From assembly GCA_019117545.1 (NCBI GenBank), contig DWZN01000060.1, positions 1 to 58,990 of the forward strand: 58,990 nucleotides of DNA, written 5' to 3'. Origin of the DNA: Candidatus Brevibacterium intestinavium (lineage in GTDB: Bacteria > Actinomycetota > Actinomycetes > Actinomycetales > Brevibacteriaceae). Positions 36,337 through 45,333 of the stretch are shown here, one piece after another. The first letter of the stretch is position 1; the number at the start of each line of letters is the position of its first letter. Made by a program: the position numbers and the translations under genes. The notes beneath the pieces are model-generated. The model worked only from the letters and a program-made list of their open reading frames with translations, searched no databases and was not told where the DNA came from.

Positions 36337-37095
36337 CTACTTGGATTCCGGTGTGCGCAGCATGTAGCCGACCCCGCGCTTGGTCTGGATCATCGGAGTC
36401 CATTCCATCTCGACCGGGTGGCCGGCGGCGTCGGTTTCCGGAGTGACGTCGATCTTGCGACGCAGATAGGAGATATAGGACTCGACGATGCCGGTGTCGC
36501 CGCCGAAGTCGTACTCCCACACGTGGTCGAGGATCTGCGACTTCGACAGCACGCGGTTCGTGTTGAGCATGAGGTAGCGCAGCAGCTTGAACTCGGTGGG
36601 GGAGAGGTCGATGAGGATGCCGGAGCGGCGGACCTCGTGGGTGTCGTCGTCGAGTTCGAGGTCGCCCGCCACGATGACGGCGTTCTCCTCGTCCTCGAGG
36701 CTGCGGGTGCGGCGGAGGACGGCGCGGATGCGGGCGACGACCTCTTCGAGGCTGAAGGGCTTGGTCACGTAGTCATCGCCGCCGACGGTCAGACCGGTGA
36801 TCTTGTCCGAGGTGTCATCACGCGCGGTGAGGAAGACGACGGGAGCGTTCATGCCGATCTGGCGCAGGCGGCGAGTGACGGTGAAGCCGTCCATGTCCGG
36901 CAGCATCACGTCGAGGACGAGGAGGTCGACGTCGGTCTGCTCGGCCAGGCGCAGCGCCTCGGCGCCGTTGGCGGCGGAGACGACGTCGAAGCCGGCGAAG
37001 CGGAGACTGGTCGACAGGAGTTCGCGGATATTGGGCTCATCATCGACAACGAGCAGGGTGGCTTCGATGTCGGCATCGTTCTGTGCGGTAGTCAT
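36337..37095 (-). CDS. OmpR/PhoB-family response regulator (MprA-like)
   Basis: A 252-residue two-component regulator. The receiver domain has the acidic pair DDEP, the phospho-acceptor Asp in LLVLDVMLPDMDG, and the conserved Lys in VTKPFSLEE. The C-terminal winged helix carries EFKLLRYLMLNTNRVLSKSQIL and a recognition helix around IVESYISYLRRKID. I chose ATG 37095, close to the receiver domain; CAGACT about 6 nt upstream resembles the leaderless -10 boxes seen in the window. It is followed at 30 bp by the sensor kinase and then HtrA. Phosphorylated, it probably activates these genes and other envelope-stress targets. Confidence 0.92.
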   Translation of the reverse strand: MTTAQNDADIEATLLVVDDEPNIRELLSTSLRFAGFDVVSAANGAEALRLAEQTDVDLLVLDVMLPDMDGFTVTRRLRQIGMNAPVVFLTARDDTSDKITGLTVGGDDYVTKPFSLEEVVARIRAVLRRTRSLEDEENAVIVAGDLELDDDTHEVRRSGILIDLSPTEFKLLRYLMLNTNRVLSKSQILDHVWEYDFGGDTGIVESYISYLRRKIDVTPETDAAGHPVEMEWTPMIQTKRGVGYMLRTPESK

Positions 37096-37311
37096 GGGAC
37101 CAGTCTGAGACCCGTTTCTGGGAGTCGTCTGGATGGCAGCTGAATGCCATTGTGAAGTGCGACACAGAAAAGTTCCCAGGAAAGTCGATCCGAGTCCCGT
37201 TCGAGGCATTCGTTCTCAGGAACGGAGGGCGAATTTCAGGGAAGAGGATGGCTGCGATCAGGGCGGGCACAGAAATGCTCGCCGAGGCGGCCGTGCGTGG
37301 GTGGGCTCCGC

Positions 37312-38088
37312 TCAGCGTCGCCGGGGCGGGAGATGGCCGGGCGGCATCGGGGTGACGTGATGCGGTCGAGATGCAGGGTTCTCTCGAATCTCGCGCGGCG
37401 GACGGAGGTCCAAGAGCTGGTGCGTGACGGCGAAGCGCCGGACCCGTTCGGGGCGGTTGCGGTCGTAGACCACTTGGCCGACCGTGCCCTGCATCGACGG
37501 ACTCTGCTGGACGAGGTGGCGGACCCAGCGCTCTCGGCCCTGGGCATCGATGAAATGAACCACTGCCAGACTCGGTGCTCTGGCCTGGGGGGCGGACGAA
37601 TAGTCGACGACCCTGCCTTCGGCCAGGCCGATGCCGGAGTGAGGCGGGCGCTCGAGGATCGGATAGCGGGCCTTGCGGAAGGCGAGCAGGGAGACGGCGA
37701 TGAGTCCGAGAGCGGCGGCGATCGCAATCACCCACCAGACCGGGGCCGCATCCGTCATGGCTGGAGCGAAGCCGAGGCCGAGCCCGCCGCCGGCTCCGAG
37801 TGCTGCCAGCTGGTATCGGAAGAATCGGGACAGGCTGCCGCCGGTGCAGAAGCGGCCGAGGGCTGCGAGCACGAGCAGAAAGCTGATGGTGGCAGAGACG
37901 AGGGCCACGATGACGGCGAGGGCGCTGAAGAGGAATTTTTCCCTCAGCAGTCCTTCGGAGCCCGCGGGAAGGAAGGCCAGCGCCGCAAGGGCGAAGCCCG
38001 ACGTCAGCGTGGCCGACATGGTGATGATGCCTGCGAGGCCGGCGGCGAGCCTGCGTCCGGCGGTGATGCGCAAGGGCTGCAGTGACAT
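37312..38088 (-). CDS. DUF3592-like membrane protein
   Basis: A 258-residue protein with four hydrophobic segments in the first 160 residues and a soluble C-terminal part. That part is GRVVDYSS, then AVVHFIDAQGRERW, then GTVGQVVYDRNRPERVR, the strand pattern of DUF3592 domains. DUF3592 proteins are widespread and of unknown function. The ATG 38088 has GAGGAG 6 nt upstream; the frame continues upstream without a site. It is 14 bp downstream of the CGNR gene, so they form an operon. The C-terminus is Pro/His/Arg rich. The 216 bp between it and the response regulator show no gene. Confidence 0.7.
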   Translation of the reverse strand: MSLQPLRITAGRRLAAGLAGIITMSATLTSGFALAALAFLPAGSEGLLREKFLFSALAVIVALVSATISFLLVLAALGRFCTGGSLSRFFRYQLAALGAGGGLGLGFAPAMTDAAPVWWVIAIAAALGLIAVSLLAFRKARYPILERPPHSGIGLAEGRVVDYSSAPQARAPSLAVVHFIDAQGRERWVRHLVQQSPSMQGTVGQVVYDRNRPERVRRFAVTHQLLDLRPPREIRENPASRPHHVTPMPPGHLPPRRR

Positions 38089-38102
38089 GGTCGGCTCCTC
38101 TG

Positions 38103-38702
38103 TCAGATGTGGGAGTCGGCGTCGGAGCGTCGGGCGCGGAAGGCCGCGACATGGGTGCGGTTGGCACATCCGCCGGTGTCGCAGAAGCGCTTCGAGCGGT
38201 TGCGGGTGAAGTCGGCCAGATAGGCGCGGCAGTCATCGGCGGCGCACCGGCCGAGCCGGTCGAGGTCGCCGGAGCGGATGAGGTCGATGAGGACGAGGGC
38301 GACATCGGCGGCCACGCGATCGGCCAGGCTCGCTGAGGAGCCGGTGGCATGCAGATGCCAGTCCCAGCCGTCGTGTTTGACCAATTGCGGCACGGAGCCG
38401 GAGTTGCCGAGGGTGAGATTGATCTCATTGACGACCGCCTCGGTGCCGGTTTCGAACTCCTCGTCGGTCTCGGCGTCGATGCTCGAATCGAGTGCGGCGG
38501 CGAACCGTGCCCGCAGGCGCAGCGTGTCCTCGACATCGCTTGCGGCCGCGATCAGCGGGCCTGAGAAGTCGTGTCGGGCCGCGAATTCGCGGAGTTTGGC
38601 GGTCGTCGTCAGCTCATCGCCGTCCGCGGCGATGTCCCCTGAGGTGTTGAGGAGGTCGACGAGCATCGTGAGATTCGAGCGGATGTCATAGGCAAAGGTC
38701 AT
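38103..38702 (-). CDS. CGNR zinc-finger protein (ABATE domain)
   Basis: A transcription-factor-like protein of about 199 residues. The N-terminal ABATE domain begins MTFAYDIRSNLTMLVDLLNT, and the C-terminal treble-clef zinc finger has four cysteines: RCAADDCRAYL and RFCDTGGCANRTHVAAFRARR. The family's CGNR motif is CANR here. Two other start codons (ATG 38714, ATG 38738) are possible; I prefer 38702, as the family starts near MxFAFD. Such proteins are predicted regulators of stress-linked operons; target unknown. It is divergent from the EamA transporter across a 390-bp region and co-oriented with the DUF3592-like gene. Confidence 0.8.
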   Translation of the reverse strand: MTFAYDIRSNLTMLVDLLNTSGDIAADGDELTTTAKLREFAARHDFSGPLIAAASDVEDTLRLRARFAAALDSSIDAETDEEFETGTEAVVNEINLTLGNSGSVPQLVKHDGWDWHLHATGSSASLADRVAADVALVLIDLIRSGDLDRLGRCAADDCRAYLADFTRNRSKRFCDTGGCANRTHVAAFRARRSDADSHI

Positions 38703-39092
38703 GGCGAGGTCCATTCTGCCACATGATGTAAGGACCAAAATGCATTTGACTCATTTCAAGGCCGTGGTCGATACTGAAGCTGCACGGCACCGTACGCGCG
38801 GCGAAGCCGCCGTCGGTACCGCGAACCGGCGCCCACGCGCCACCGAACCCAGACTCGCCGACCACGACATCCGCGCCATGCGCGGCAGATGCGCCGACCA
38901 TGACGCATGTGCCGAGCACGGCCTGCGCACGTGCCCGCTGCGGCTCACCTGCCGCTGCAGCGCACGTGCCCGCTGCGGCGCGCATGCACGGGCCGTTGCG
39001 GCGCGCACGCGCGCCGAGTCGACGAGCCGCCTCGGCGGGGGCCTTGGCCTCTGTCCGATCCACCCGCGCACCAGCACTTCAGGAGGTCAAGA
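38703..39092. other. Gene-free divergent promoter region with a direct repeat
   Basis: This separates the CGNR gene and the EamA transporter. A 20-bp word starting GCGCACGTGCCC occurs at 38925-38944 and 38960-38979 (period 35 bp), and GCGCAC/GCGCGC words are frequent around it. No convincing reading frame is visible. A copy of the decamer CCGCCTCGGC lies at 39027-39036. Confidence 0.5.
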
Positions 39093-40058
39093 ATGAGTCG
39101 TTCCGTCATCGTGGGGTTCCTGCTCACCCTTGCCTCCGCGTTCTTCTTCGCGGTGTCGGGACCGATCGCGAAGACGATGTACGCAATCGGCTGGACCCCG
39201 GGATCAGTCGTGCTCATCCGCTTGGCCGGATCGGCCGTCCTGCTGCTCATCCCCACCCTCATCGCCCTGCGCGGCCGGTGGGACGAAGTGCTCAGGCACT
39301 GGCGCACCGTCGTCACCTACGGCCTGGTCTCGATGGCCGGGGTCCAGGGCTTCTACTTCGTGGCCGTCGAACACCTCACCGTGGCTGTGGCCCTGCTGCT
39401 CGAGATGACCGCGCCGATGCTCATCGTGTTCTGGATCTGGGCGCGGACGCGGACGCGGCCGGCGACGGTGACGTTCATCGGCGTCGTGGTCTCGATGATC
39501 GGCCTCCTGCTCGTGCTCAACCTGCGCGGATCCTCGATCAGCATCTTCGGCGTGGTCATGGCCATGGCCGCGGCCGTGTGCCTGGCCAGCTACTTCCTCG
39601 TCTCCGCCAAGGACACGATCACTCTCCCGCCGGTTGCCCTGACGGGACTCGGCATGGGAATCGGCTCGCTGGCGATGTCGCTGATCGTGCTCGCGGGGAT
39701 CATGCCCGCCGGTGCGGCCTTCGGCGATGTCGACTTCGGCGGGATCGCGATGTCGTGGATCGTGCCGATGTCGATGATCGTCGTCTTCACCGTCGGTGCC
39801 TACGTCACCGGCATCCTCGGCCTGCGCTACATCGGCGCGACCGTCGGCTCCTTCGTCAACCTCGTCGAGGTCCCGTTCTCCGTCATCGTCGCCTGGCTCG
39901 TGCTCTTCGAGATGCCCGCTCCCATCCAGCTCTTCGGCGGCGTGTTCATCCTCGGCGGAGTCGGGTTCATCAAGTGGGGCGAGGCCAGGCTGGCCCGTCG
40001 CGTGGCCCGGCGCGAGGTCGTCGCCCGCTCCGAGCACACCTCGCTCGTCGACGCCTGA
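39093..40058 (+). CDS. EamA-family (DMT) transporter
   Basis: A 321-residue membrane protein with ten predicted helices in two EamA repeats. The first repeat begins VGFLLTLASAFFFAVSGPIAK and carries GSVVLIRLAGSAV. The second begins GVVMAMAAAVCLASYFLVS and ends with the usual FSVIVAWLVLFEMPAPIQLFG and GGVFILGGV. Members export amino acids, nucleobases or metabolites; no specific role is visible. ATG 39093 is preceded by AGGAGG at 7 nt. The frame is open further upstream but lacks the site. It is convergent with xpb; short tandem repeats occupy the space between the stop codons. Confidence 0.87.
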   Translation: MSRSVIVGFLLTLASAFFFAVSGPIAKTMYAIGWTPGSVVLIRLAGSAVLLLIPTLIALRGRWDEVLRHWRTVVTYGLVSMAGVQGFYFVAVEHLTVAVALLLEMTAPMLIVFWIWARTRTRPATVTFIGVVVSMIGLLLVLNLRGSSISIFGVVMAMAAAVCLASYFLVSAKDTITLPPVALTGLGMGIGSLAMSLIVLAGIMPAGAAFGDVDFGGIAMSWIVPMSMIVVFTVGAYVTGILGLRYIGATVGSFVNLVEVPFSVIVAWLVLFEMPAPIQLFGGVFILGGVGFIKWGEARLARRVARREVVARSEHTSLVDA

Positions 40059-40085
40059 GGGCCGTTCTCACGCTTACTGACGCCG

Positions 40086-40148
40086 GTGCTAAGCCGGCCG
40101 TACTCAGCCGGCGGTGCTCAATCGGCCGTGCTCAGCCGGCCGTTCTCA
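40086..40148 (-). repeat. 14-bp tandem repeats around the xpb stop codon
   Basis: Four units of 14 bp (starting 40086, 40100, 40114, 40128) and a partial fifth at 40142 that contains the xpb stop TGA. On the minus strand nearly every unit carries TGAG or TTAG at the same phase, so the stop codon was duplicated with the unit. Confidence 0.85.
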
Positions 40149-41780
40149 CCGGACTTCGATGCTGTAGCCGTAGCCCTGCTCGGTGAGGAAGCGGCGGCGC
40201 TGAGCGGCGAAGTGCTCATCGACGGTGTCGGCGGCGACCACGGTGTAGAAGGTCGCCGAGCCCTGATCCTCCTTCGGACGCAGGATCCGCCCGAGCCGCT
40301 GGGCTTCCTCCTGACGTGAGCCGAAGGCACCGGAGACCTGGATCGCCACCGAGGCGGCCGGCAGATCCACGGAGAAGTTCGCGACCTTCGAGACCACGAG
40401 GACCGGGATCTCACCGGACCGGAATTCGCGGAAGAGCTCCTGACGCTCTGCCTCCGGGGTCTGCCCGGTGAGCACGGGTGCGCCGAGTTCGGCCCCGATC
40501 TCCTCGAGCTGGTCGAGGTACTGGCCGATGACGAGGATCTGGGCGTCGGGATGGTCGGCGACGAGTTCGGACACGATCGGCAGCTTCGCATCCGAGGTCG
40601 CGGCCAACCGGTACCGGTCCTCACCGTCGGCGCGGGCATAGGCCGTCCGCGTCCCGCCGTCGAGGCGCACCCGCACCTCATGGCAGGCCGCCGAGGCGAT
40701 GAAGCCGAGCCGTTCGAGCTCCTTCCACGGGACCTCGTACTGCTTGGGTCCGATGAGGGAGAACACCTCGTCCTCCCGCCCGTCCTCACGCACCAGGGTC
40801 GCGGTCAGGCCCAGACGCCGCCGGGCCTGCAGGCTCGCGGTCAGCCGGAAGATCGGCGCCGGCAGCAGATGCACCTCGTCGTAGATGACCAGACCCCAGT
40901 CCTTGGCGTCGAGGAGCTCGAGGTGGAGGTAGGAGCCCTTCCGCCGGGTCGTCAGAACCTGATACGTGGCGATGGTGATCGGACGGATCTCCTTCGTCGA
41001 CCCCGAGTACTCACCGACCTCGTCCTCGGTCAGGGTGGTTCGGGCCAGGATCTCGTCCTTCCACTGCTTCGCCGACACCGAGTTCGTCACGAGGATGAGC
41101 GTCGTCGTCTGCACCCGCGACATCGTGGCCACACCGACGATGGTCTTGCCCGCACCGCAGGGCAGCACGACGACTCCGGACTCACCGGCCAGCGACTGGT
41201 CGATGGCCTGGCGCTGGTAGTCGCGCAGATGCCACTTCCCGCCGTGGGCGTCATCGGACAGGTCGATCTCGTGAGCCTCGCCGTCGACATAGCCGGCATG
41301 GTCGGAGACCGGGTGGCCCAGCTGCAGCAGCGCATGCTTGAGCTCACCGCGTTCCGAGGGGTGGACGAGCACGGATTCGGCGTCGATGCGCTTGCCGAAC
41401 TTGCCGACGAGGTCCGGCTGGTCGAGGAGCTGATCGAGCAGGCCCGTCTCCGTCGAGGTCAGTGTCAGCCCATGGAGCGGATGGTCGATGAGGGTGAGCA
41501 CACCGAAGCGGTCCATGATGTCGACGATTTCGACGAGCAGTTCGTGCGGGACCGGATACTTCGCGAACTCGAGCAGGACGTCGACGACGGATTCGGCGTC
41601 GTGTCCGCTGGCGCGGGCATTCCACAGGCCCAAGGGCGTGATCGTATAGGTGTGGATGTATTCGGGGGTCCGTGACAGCTGCGCGAACGGGGCGATGGCC
41701 ACGGCCGCCTCGACGGCCAGGGGGTGCCCCGATTCCAGCAGCACAGTCCGATCGGACTGCACGATCAGCGGACCATTCAT
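40146..41780 (-). CDS. DNA repair helicase XPB (SF2)
   Basis: A 544-residue 3'-5' DNA helicase of the XPB/Rad25 family. Domains in order: an N-terminal XPB-specific region (residues 1-190) and the first RecA domain with Walker A LPCGAGKTIVG and DEVH box IYDEVHLLP. The XPB-specific RED motif follows as VREDGREDEVF, and then the second RecA domain with SGAFGSRQEEAQRLGRILRP (motif VI). The role in bacteria is nucleotide excision repair or transcription-linked unwinding, not fully settled. ATG 41780 is 130 bp downstream of the helicase-associated gene, the same pairing as in Mycobacterium. Confidence 0.93.
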   Translation of the reverse strand: MNGPLIVQSDRTVLLESGHPLAVEAAVAIAPFAQLSRTPEYIHTYTITPLGLWNARASGHDAESVVDVLLEFAKYPVPHELLVEIVDIMDRFGVLTLIDHPLHGLTLTSTETGLLDQLLDQPDLVGKFGKRIDAESVLVHPSERGELKHALLQLGHPVSDHAGYVDGEAHEIDLSDDAHGGKWHLRDYQRQAIDQSLAGESGVVVLPCGAGKTIVGVATMSRVQTTTLILVTNSVSAKQWKDEILARTTLTEDEVGEYSGSTKEIRPITIATYQVLTTRRKGSYLHLELLDAKDWGLVIYDEVHLLPAPIFRLTASLQARRRLGLTATLVREDGREDEVFSLIGPKQYEVPWKELERLGFIASAACHEVRVRLDGGTRTAYARADGEDRYRLAATSDAKLPIVSELVADHPDAQILVIGQYLDQLEEIGAELGAPVLTGQTPEAERQELFREFRSGEIPVLVVSKVANFSVDLPAASVAIQVSGAFGSRQEEAQRLGRILRPKEDQGSATFYTVVAADTVDEHFAAQRRRFLTEQGYGYSIEVR

Positions 41781-41909
41781 TCAAACTCCCATTCCCGAGT
41801 GCTCTGTCGTCGGGCGCTTCCTGTGCCGATTGCTCCGGGGCCGTTGCACCGGGGCCGATTGCGCCGACGCCAGAGGGGACAACGCAGACTCCCGCCCAAT
41901 TGTTCCCCC

Positions 41910-44066
41910 TCAGTCGGCAGGGCCCCCATCAGCGGGTGGGGCGGCGGGGTCGACGCTGATGATGCGGGCGATGGACAGGGACGCCTCGGCGCCGGTGGAC
42001 GTGACCGTCCCGCGCACCCGGCCGGCGTTGAGCGTGGCCGGCAGCATCTCGACGGTGCGCTCGCGGCCCTGCGAATCGGCGATCCGGATGAGGACGCGGG
42101 TCTTGGCCTCGGCCGCCTCCCGCAGCCGATCCATCAGTCCCAAGGGCTCGTCCGTGCTCGCCGGTTCACTCACCCCGGTCGGCGAGGAGCGCAGGATCCG
42201 GATGTACTCGCCGAGGTGGCCGTCGGTGACGCGCGGACGCCTGCGCACGTTCACCTCGGGTTCGGACTGGGTGATCACCCGTCGCCTGCGAGCCGGCGCG
42301 GTCGCGGAGTGGAGCAGGGCGTGATGGTCGCCGGCCTCGAGCAGGTGCATCGTCCGCTCCGGTCCCAGCTGAGCGATCGCGACCGTCGGAGCCAGCCTTT
42401 CGAGACCGGCCGGCAGCATCGCCTGATCGGAGAGGATGACGTCGAGGTCGACCGGGTCGTCGACGATGAGCACGGCTCGGGCCCCGGCCACGCGGACCCG
42501 ACGCAGCTTGGTCGCGGTGCTGTTGACGAGGAACTCCAGGGTCGAGGGCAGCGCCTCGACACTGATCTCGGCGAGCTCGGCCAGGACGTCCTCCGGGCTC
42601 AGCCCCGACTGCATGCTCGCTTCGATGGTGTCGGCGTCGATGCGGTAGACCGTGCCCTGACCGCGGGCCTCGACGACGGCGTAGCGGCGCAGGATGTGGT
42701 GGACCCGCGGTTCGATCGGCCCGGTCGCCACGGCCGTGAGGTCCGATTGGATGAGCACCTTCTCGACTTCGCTGCCGAGGCCGTCGGTGACGGCGGCGAT
42801 CACGTCGCCGGGCACCTCGATGGCCTCGAGGCCGATGCCCAGCGGTGCGATCGACGGGTCCTGGCGGGCGTACTCGACCATCGCCCTGTCCAGGCCCGCG
42901 GCCAGGCGGAGGCCGAAGCGGCTGGGCCCGAAGTGCTCGGGCTGTTGCAGGGGAGTGGTCGCCAAGCCCAGGTTCACGCAGGTGTGGAGCACCGATTCGG
43001 TCTTCGCGAAGTCGTGGGCCTGCAGCAGCGGATGTCGGCGCAGCACCTCGGCGTGGATCCACCGGGCGGACCGTGCCGTGCCCAGACCGATGTCGGCCAG
43101 GACGGCGAGGACGCTCAGCCGCAGCATCGGCATCGCGGGCACGGACTGGCCGTAGCCTTTGAACAGGGCCTTCTTCGGGGTGGCCAGCACGGTCAGGCGT
43201 TCGTTCTCACTCGCTCCGGCCGCGACCTGGGTGACATCGAGGGACTCGCGCAGCCACGCGGCCACGAGTCCCGCCCAGAGCTCGGCGCGATCGCCGGCGA
43301 GGACGGAGTCGGCGTCGTCGGCGGCCGTCCACTGCGGGTCGAGCGCATCGTCGAGGACGCCGATGAGGCGCAGCGACTTCGCCGCCAGCAGCAGCGTGAT
43401 CGTCTGCTCGAGACCGAGGTCGAGGGTGCCGGCGAGCCGGGACACGTCCCGTTTGGAGATTCCGCCGCTGGTCAGCCGGGAGATCGGGGCAGCGGCGAGC
43501 TCGTCGACGAGACCGCGCAGAGAGGAGATCACCTCGGCGACGGCGGCCTGTTCGCTGTTGTGGATCAGCGGCTGTGCGATCGTGGCGGTGCTCGCATCGA
43601 CTGTGGCCGGATCGATCTGCCAGGGACGGGCACGGCCGGACTCGGCCGCCGAGGTCGGCAGGAGGGTGATGGCCTCGGACTGGATCCGCCACACAGGGTG
43701 GGCGGCCAGGACGGAGGCGGTGTCGGAGGCTTCGGACGGACCGGTCCCGGACGCCGGCCAGGCCAGGCCGAGATCGCGCAGTCGGGGCAGGGCCGCCTCG
43801 GCGCGGGCGGGGTCGATATGAGGATTCTCACCGACGGCGATCTCCGAGGTCGTGCGGGCCGCCGTGGCCAGGCTGATGAGGACTTCGAGTTCGTCGGCGT
43901 CGAGGGCTTCGATCCCGCGGGAGACGCCGATGCGCGAGGAAGCGGCCGCGGCCAGGGCGCCGATCGTCGGTGACTCGGGTCGGAGGAGGTCGCGTCGTGT
44001 CCGGACGAGGGACTCGAACTCGGCATCTGCACTGTGGGACAGCCACTGGCTGAAGGTCATTGACAT
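41910..44066 (-). CDS. Helicase-associated domain protein, partner of XPB
   Basis: A 718-residue protein with winged-helix-rich N-terminus and a C-terminal helicase-associated domain (around EVNVRRRPRVTDGHLGEYIRIL). It has no Walker A motif or DEAD box, so it is not itself a helicase. Proteins of this type are encoded directly before xpb in actinobacteria and are presumed XPB partners. ATG 44066 is preceded by TAGACT (44075-44080) at 8 nt, so it is probably leaderless; a second ATG two codons later is possible. The small membrane protein gene at 44140 is divergent. Middle region contains several Ala/Glu-rich helices. Confidence 0.85.
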   Translation of the reverse strand: MSMTFSQWLSHSADAEFESLVRTRRDLLRPESPTIGALAAAASSRIGVSRGIEALDADELEVLISLATAARTTSEIAVGENPHIDPARAEAALPRLRDLGLAWPASGTGPSEASDTASVLAAHPVWRIQSEAITLLPTSAAESGRARPWQIDPATVDASTATIAQPLIHNSEQAAVAEVISSLRGLVDELAAAPISRLTSGGISKRDVSRLAGTLDLGLEQTITLLLAAKSLRLIGVLDDALDPQWTAADDADSVLAGDRAELWAGLVAAWLRESLDVTQVAAGASENERLTVLATPKKALFKGYGQSVPAMPMLRLSVLAVLADIGLGTARSARWIHAEVLRRHPLLQAHDFAKTESVLHTCVNLGLATTPLQQPEHFGPSRFGLRLAAGLDRAMVEYARQDPSIAPLGIGLEAIEVPGDVIAAVTDGLGSEVEKVLIQSDLTAVATGPIEPRVHHILRRYAVVEARGQGTVYRIDADTIEASMQSGLSPEDVLAELAEISVEALPSTLEFLVNSTATKLRRVRVAGARAVLIVDDPVDLDVILSDQAMLPAGLERLAPTVAIAQLGPERTMHLLEAGDHHALLHSATAPARRRRVITQSEPEVNVRRRPRVTDGHLGEYIRILRSSPTGVSEPASTDEPLGLMDRLREAAEAKTRVLIRIADSQGRERTVEMLPATLNAGRVRGTVTSTGAEASLSIARIISVDPAAPPADGGPAD

Positions 44067-44139
44067 CGCCGCTCAGTCTATCGCGAGGGGTACAATGGAG
44101 GGGCAGTGCAGGACCATGGATCTCAAGGGAGGACGCGCA

Positions 44140-44370
44140 TTGTCAGCCAATCGAGTCGACACGGCCGTAGTCGTCGCAGCGGTTGCCGCCGCAAGCATCG
44201 GGGCGCTCGGTCTCATCGGTGTCCTCGTCCAGGCATGGATGGGTCTCACCCCCAGTCCGTTCCTCACCTATCTGCCGATGCTCCTGGTGCCCATCGCCGT
44301 CGTCCTGGCCTGTGCGGCCATGATCCGCGCGGCATACCGACGCAGACGGACCGAGGTGGGCCACAGCTGA
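44140..44370 (+). CDS. Small membrane protein with two TM helices
   Basis: A 76-residue protein starting SANRVDTAVVVAAVAAASIG, with two hydrophobic helices (about residues 7-28 and 38-62) and a basic end YRRRRTEVGHS. I chose TTG 44140 because a strong AAGGGAGGA lies 6 nt before it; an ATG at 44116 in the same frame would add eight residues but has only a weak site. TACAAT at about 44091 is a likely -10, giving a short leader. The gene is divergent from the XPB partner. I do not recognise a family; similar short two-helix proteins are common in actinobacteria. Confidence 0.6.
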   Translation: MSANRVDTAVVVAAVAAASIGALGLIGVLVQAWMGLTPSPFLTYLPMLLVPIAVVLACAAMIRAAYRRRRTEVGHS

Positions 44371-44952
44371 TTCCAATGCTCGTGCCGCCGGTTCGCCGCT
44401 CGGGCACGAGCCGAACACGCGCTGCCCGCTCCGGGTCCCGGACTCCGAGCCGTCGGATCCCGGCACCGTTCTCCGGTCGCCGACTGACTTCGGACACGGC
44501 GGTTCCTGGACGCCGCTGATCCGGGCCCCTGGCTGACTCGGTGCAGTCTGACTGCGGTACAGGTCGATCTGCGCTCCGGCCGGTCACGGGACAGCTTGTT
44601 ACAGGGGTTGCTGGTCTCGGAGCAGGGCGGTCTCGGCACTGACCGGGCCCGACATCGGATCCGGGCCTCGGAACCCGGCCTCGAACGCCAGCCTCGGGAC
44701 AGCGGGGGACTGAGCCGCCGGGGCAAGCGCCAGAGGCCGATGCGGACTGCCACCGCTGCAGATCGACTCGACCGGATCGACTCGGACCGCCGAGCGTCAT
44801 CGCCGGGTGCGACCGGACAGAAGGCGGCCACCGCCTCGACACGACAGACTCGCTTGCAAACAACAGACTCGCCTGCGCCAGGCACACACCCGCCTGCGCC
44901 AGGCACCAGCACCGCCCGCTCCGAAGCGGGTGCCATGAGAAGAAAGGACATC
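44371..44952 (+). other. 582-nt gene-free stretch before the second cold-shock gene
   Basis: I see no gene here. Near its end the 16-bp word CGCCTGCGCCAGGCAC occurs at 44870-44885 and 44891-44906, and ACAGACTCGC occurs twice around 44845-44875. The stretch may be a long leader or promoter region of the cold-shock gene, or the decayed remains of a gene. The composition (GC-rich, few ordered codons) does not decide. Confidence 0.4.
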
Positions 44953-45333
44953 ATGCCCACCGGACGCGTGAAATGGTTCGATGCCGACAAGGGCTTCGGC
45001 TTCGTCATCGCCGAGGACGGCTCCCAGGCCTTCCTCCATTCCTCCGTGCTGCCCGAGGGACTCGTGGTCACGAAGGGCACCCGACTCGAATACGATGTCG
45101 TCGAATCCCGCCGTGGAGCACAGGTGCTCAAGGCCCGTCCATTGAACACCCCCGGCAAGGTGGCGAAGGTGCGCCGTCGCCCCACCGCGGAGATGGCAGT
45201 TATGGTTGAGGATGTCATCAAAGTACTGGATGACCTCAACAACGGACTGCAGCACGGCCGCTACCCGGACCCGACGCACGGGAACAAGGTGGCCAGCCTG
45301 CTGCGGGCGATCGCCGACGATTTGGAGTCCTGA
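44953..45333 (+). CDS. Cold-shock-domain protein with C-terminal extension
   Basis: A 126-residue protein. The first 66 residues are a cold-shock domain (TGRVKWFDADKGFGFVI, then AFLHSSVLPEG, where FLHSS replaces FVHWS). A 60-residue helical extension follows (EMAVMVEDVIKVLDDLNNGL), a layout typical of actinobacterial CspB-type proteins. It binds single-stranded RNA or DNA. The ATG 44953 has AAAGGA 6 nt upstream. The stop TGA shares its last base with the ATG of the DUF3027 gene (TGATG), so translation is coupled. The 582-nt upstream gap suggests a long leader. Confidence 0.88.
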   Translation: MPTGRVKWFDADKGFGFVIAEDGSQAFLHSSVLPEGLVVTKGTRLEYDVVESRRGAQVLKARPLNTPGKVAKVRRRPTAEMAVMVEDVIKVLDDLNNGLQHGRYPDPTHGNKVASLLRAIADDLES

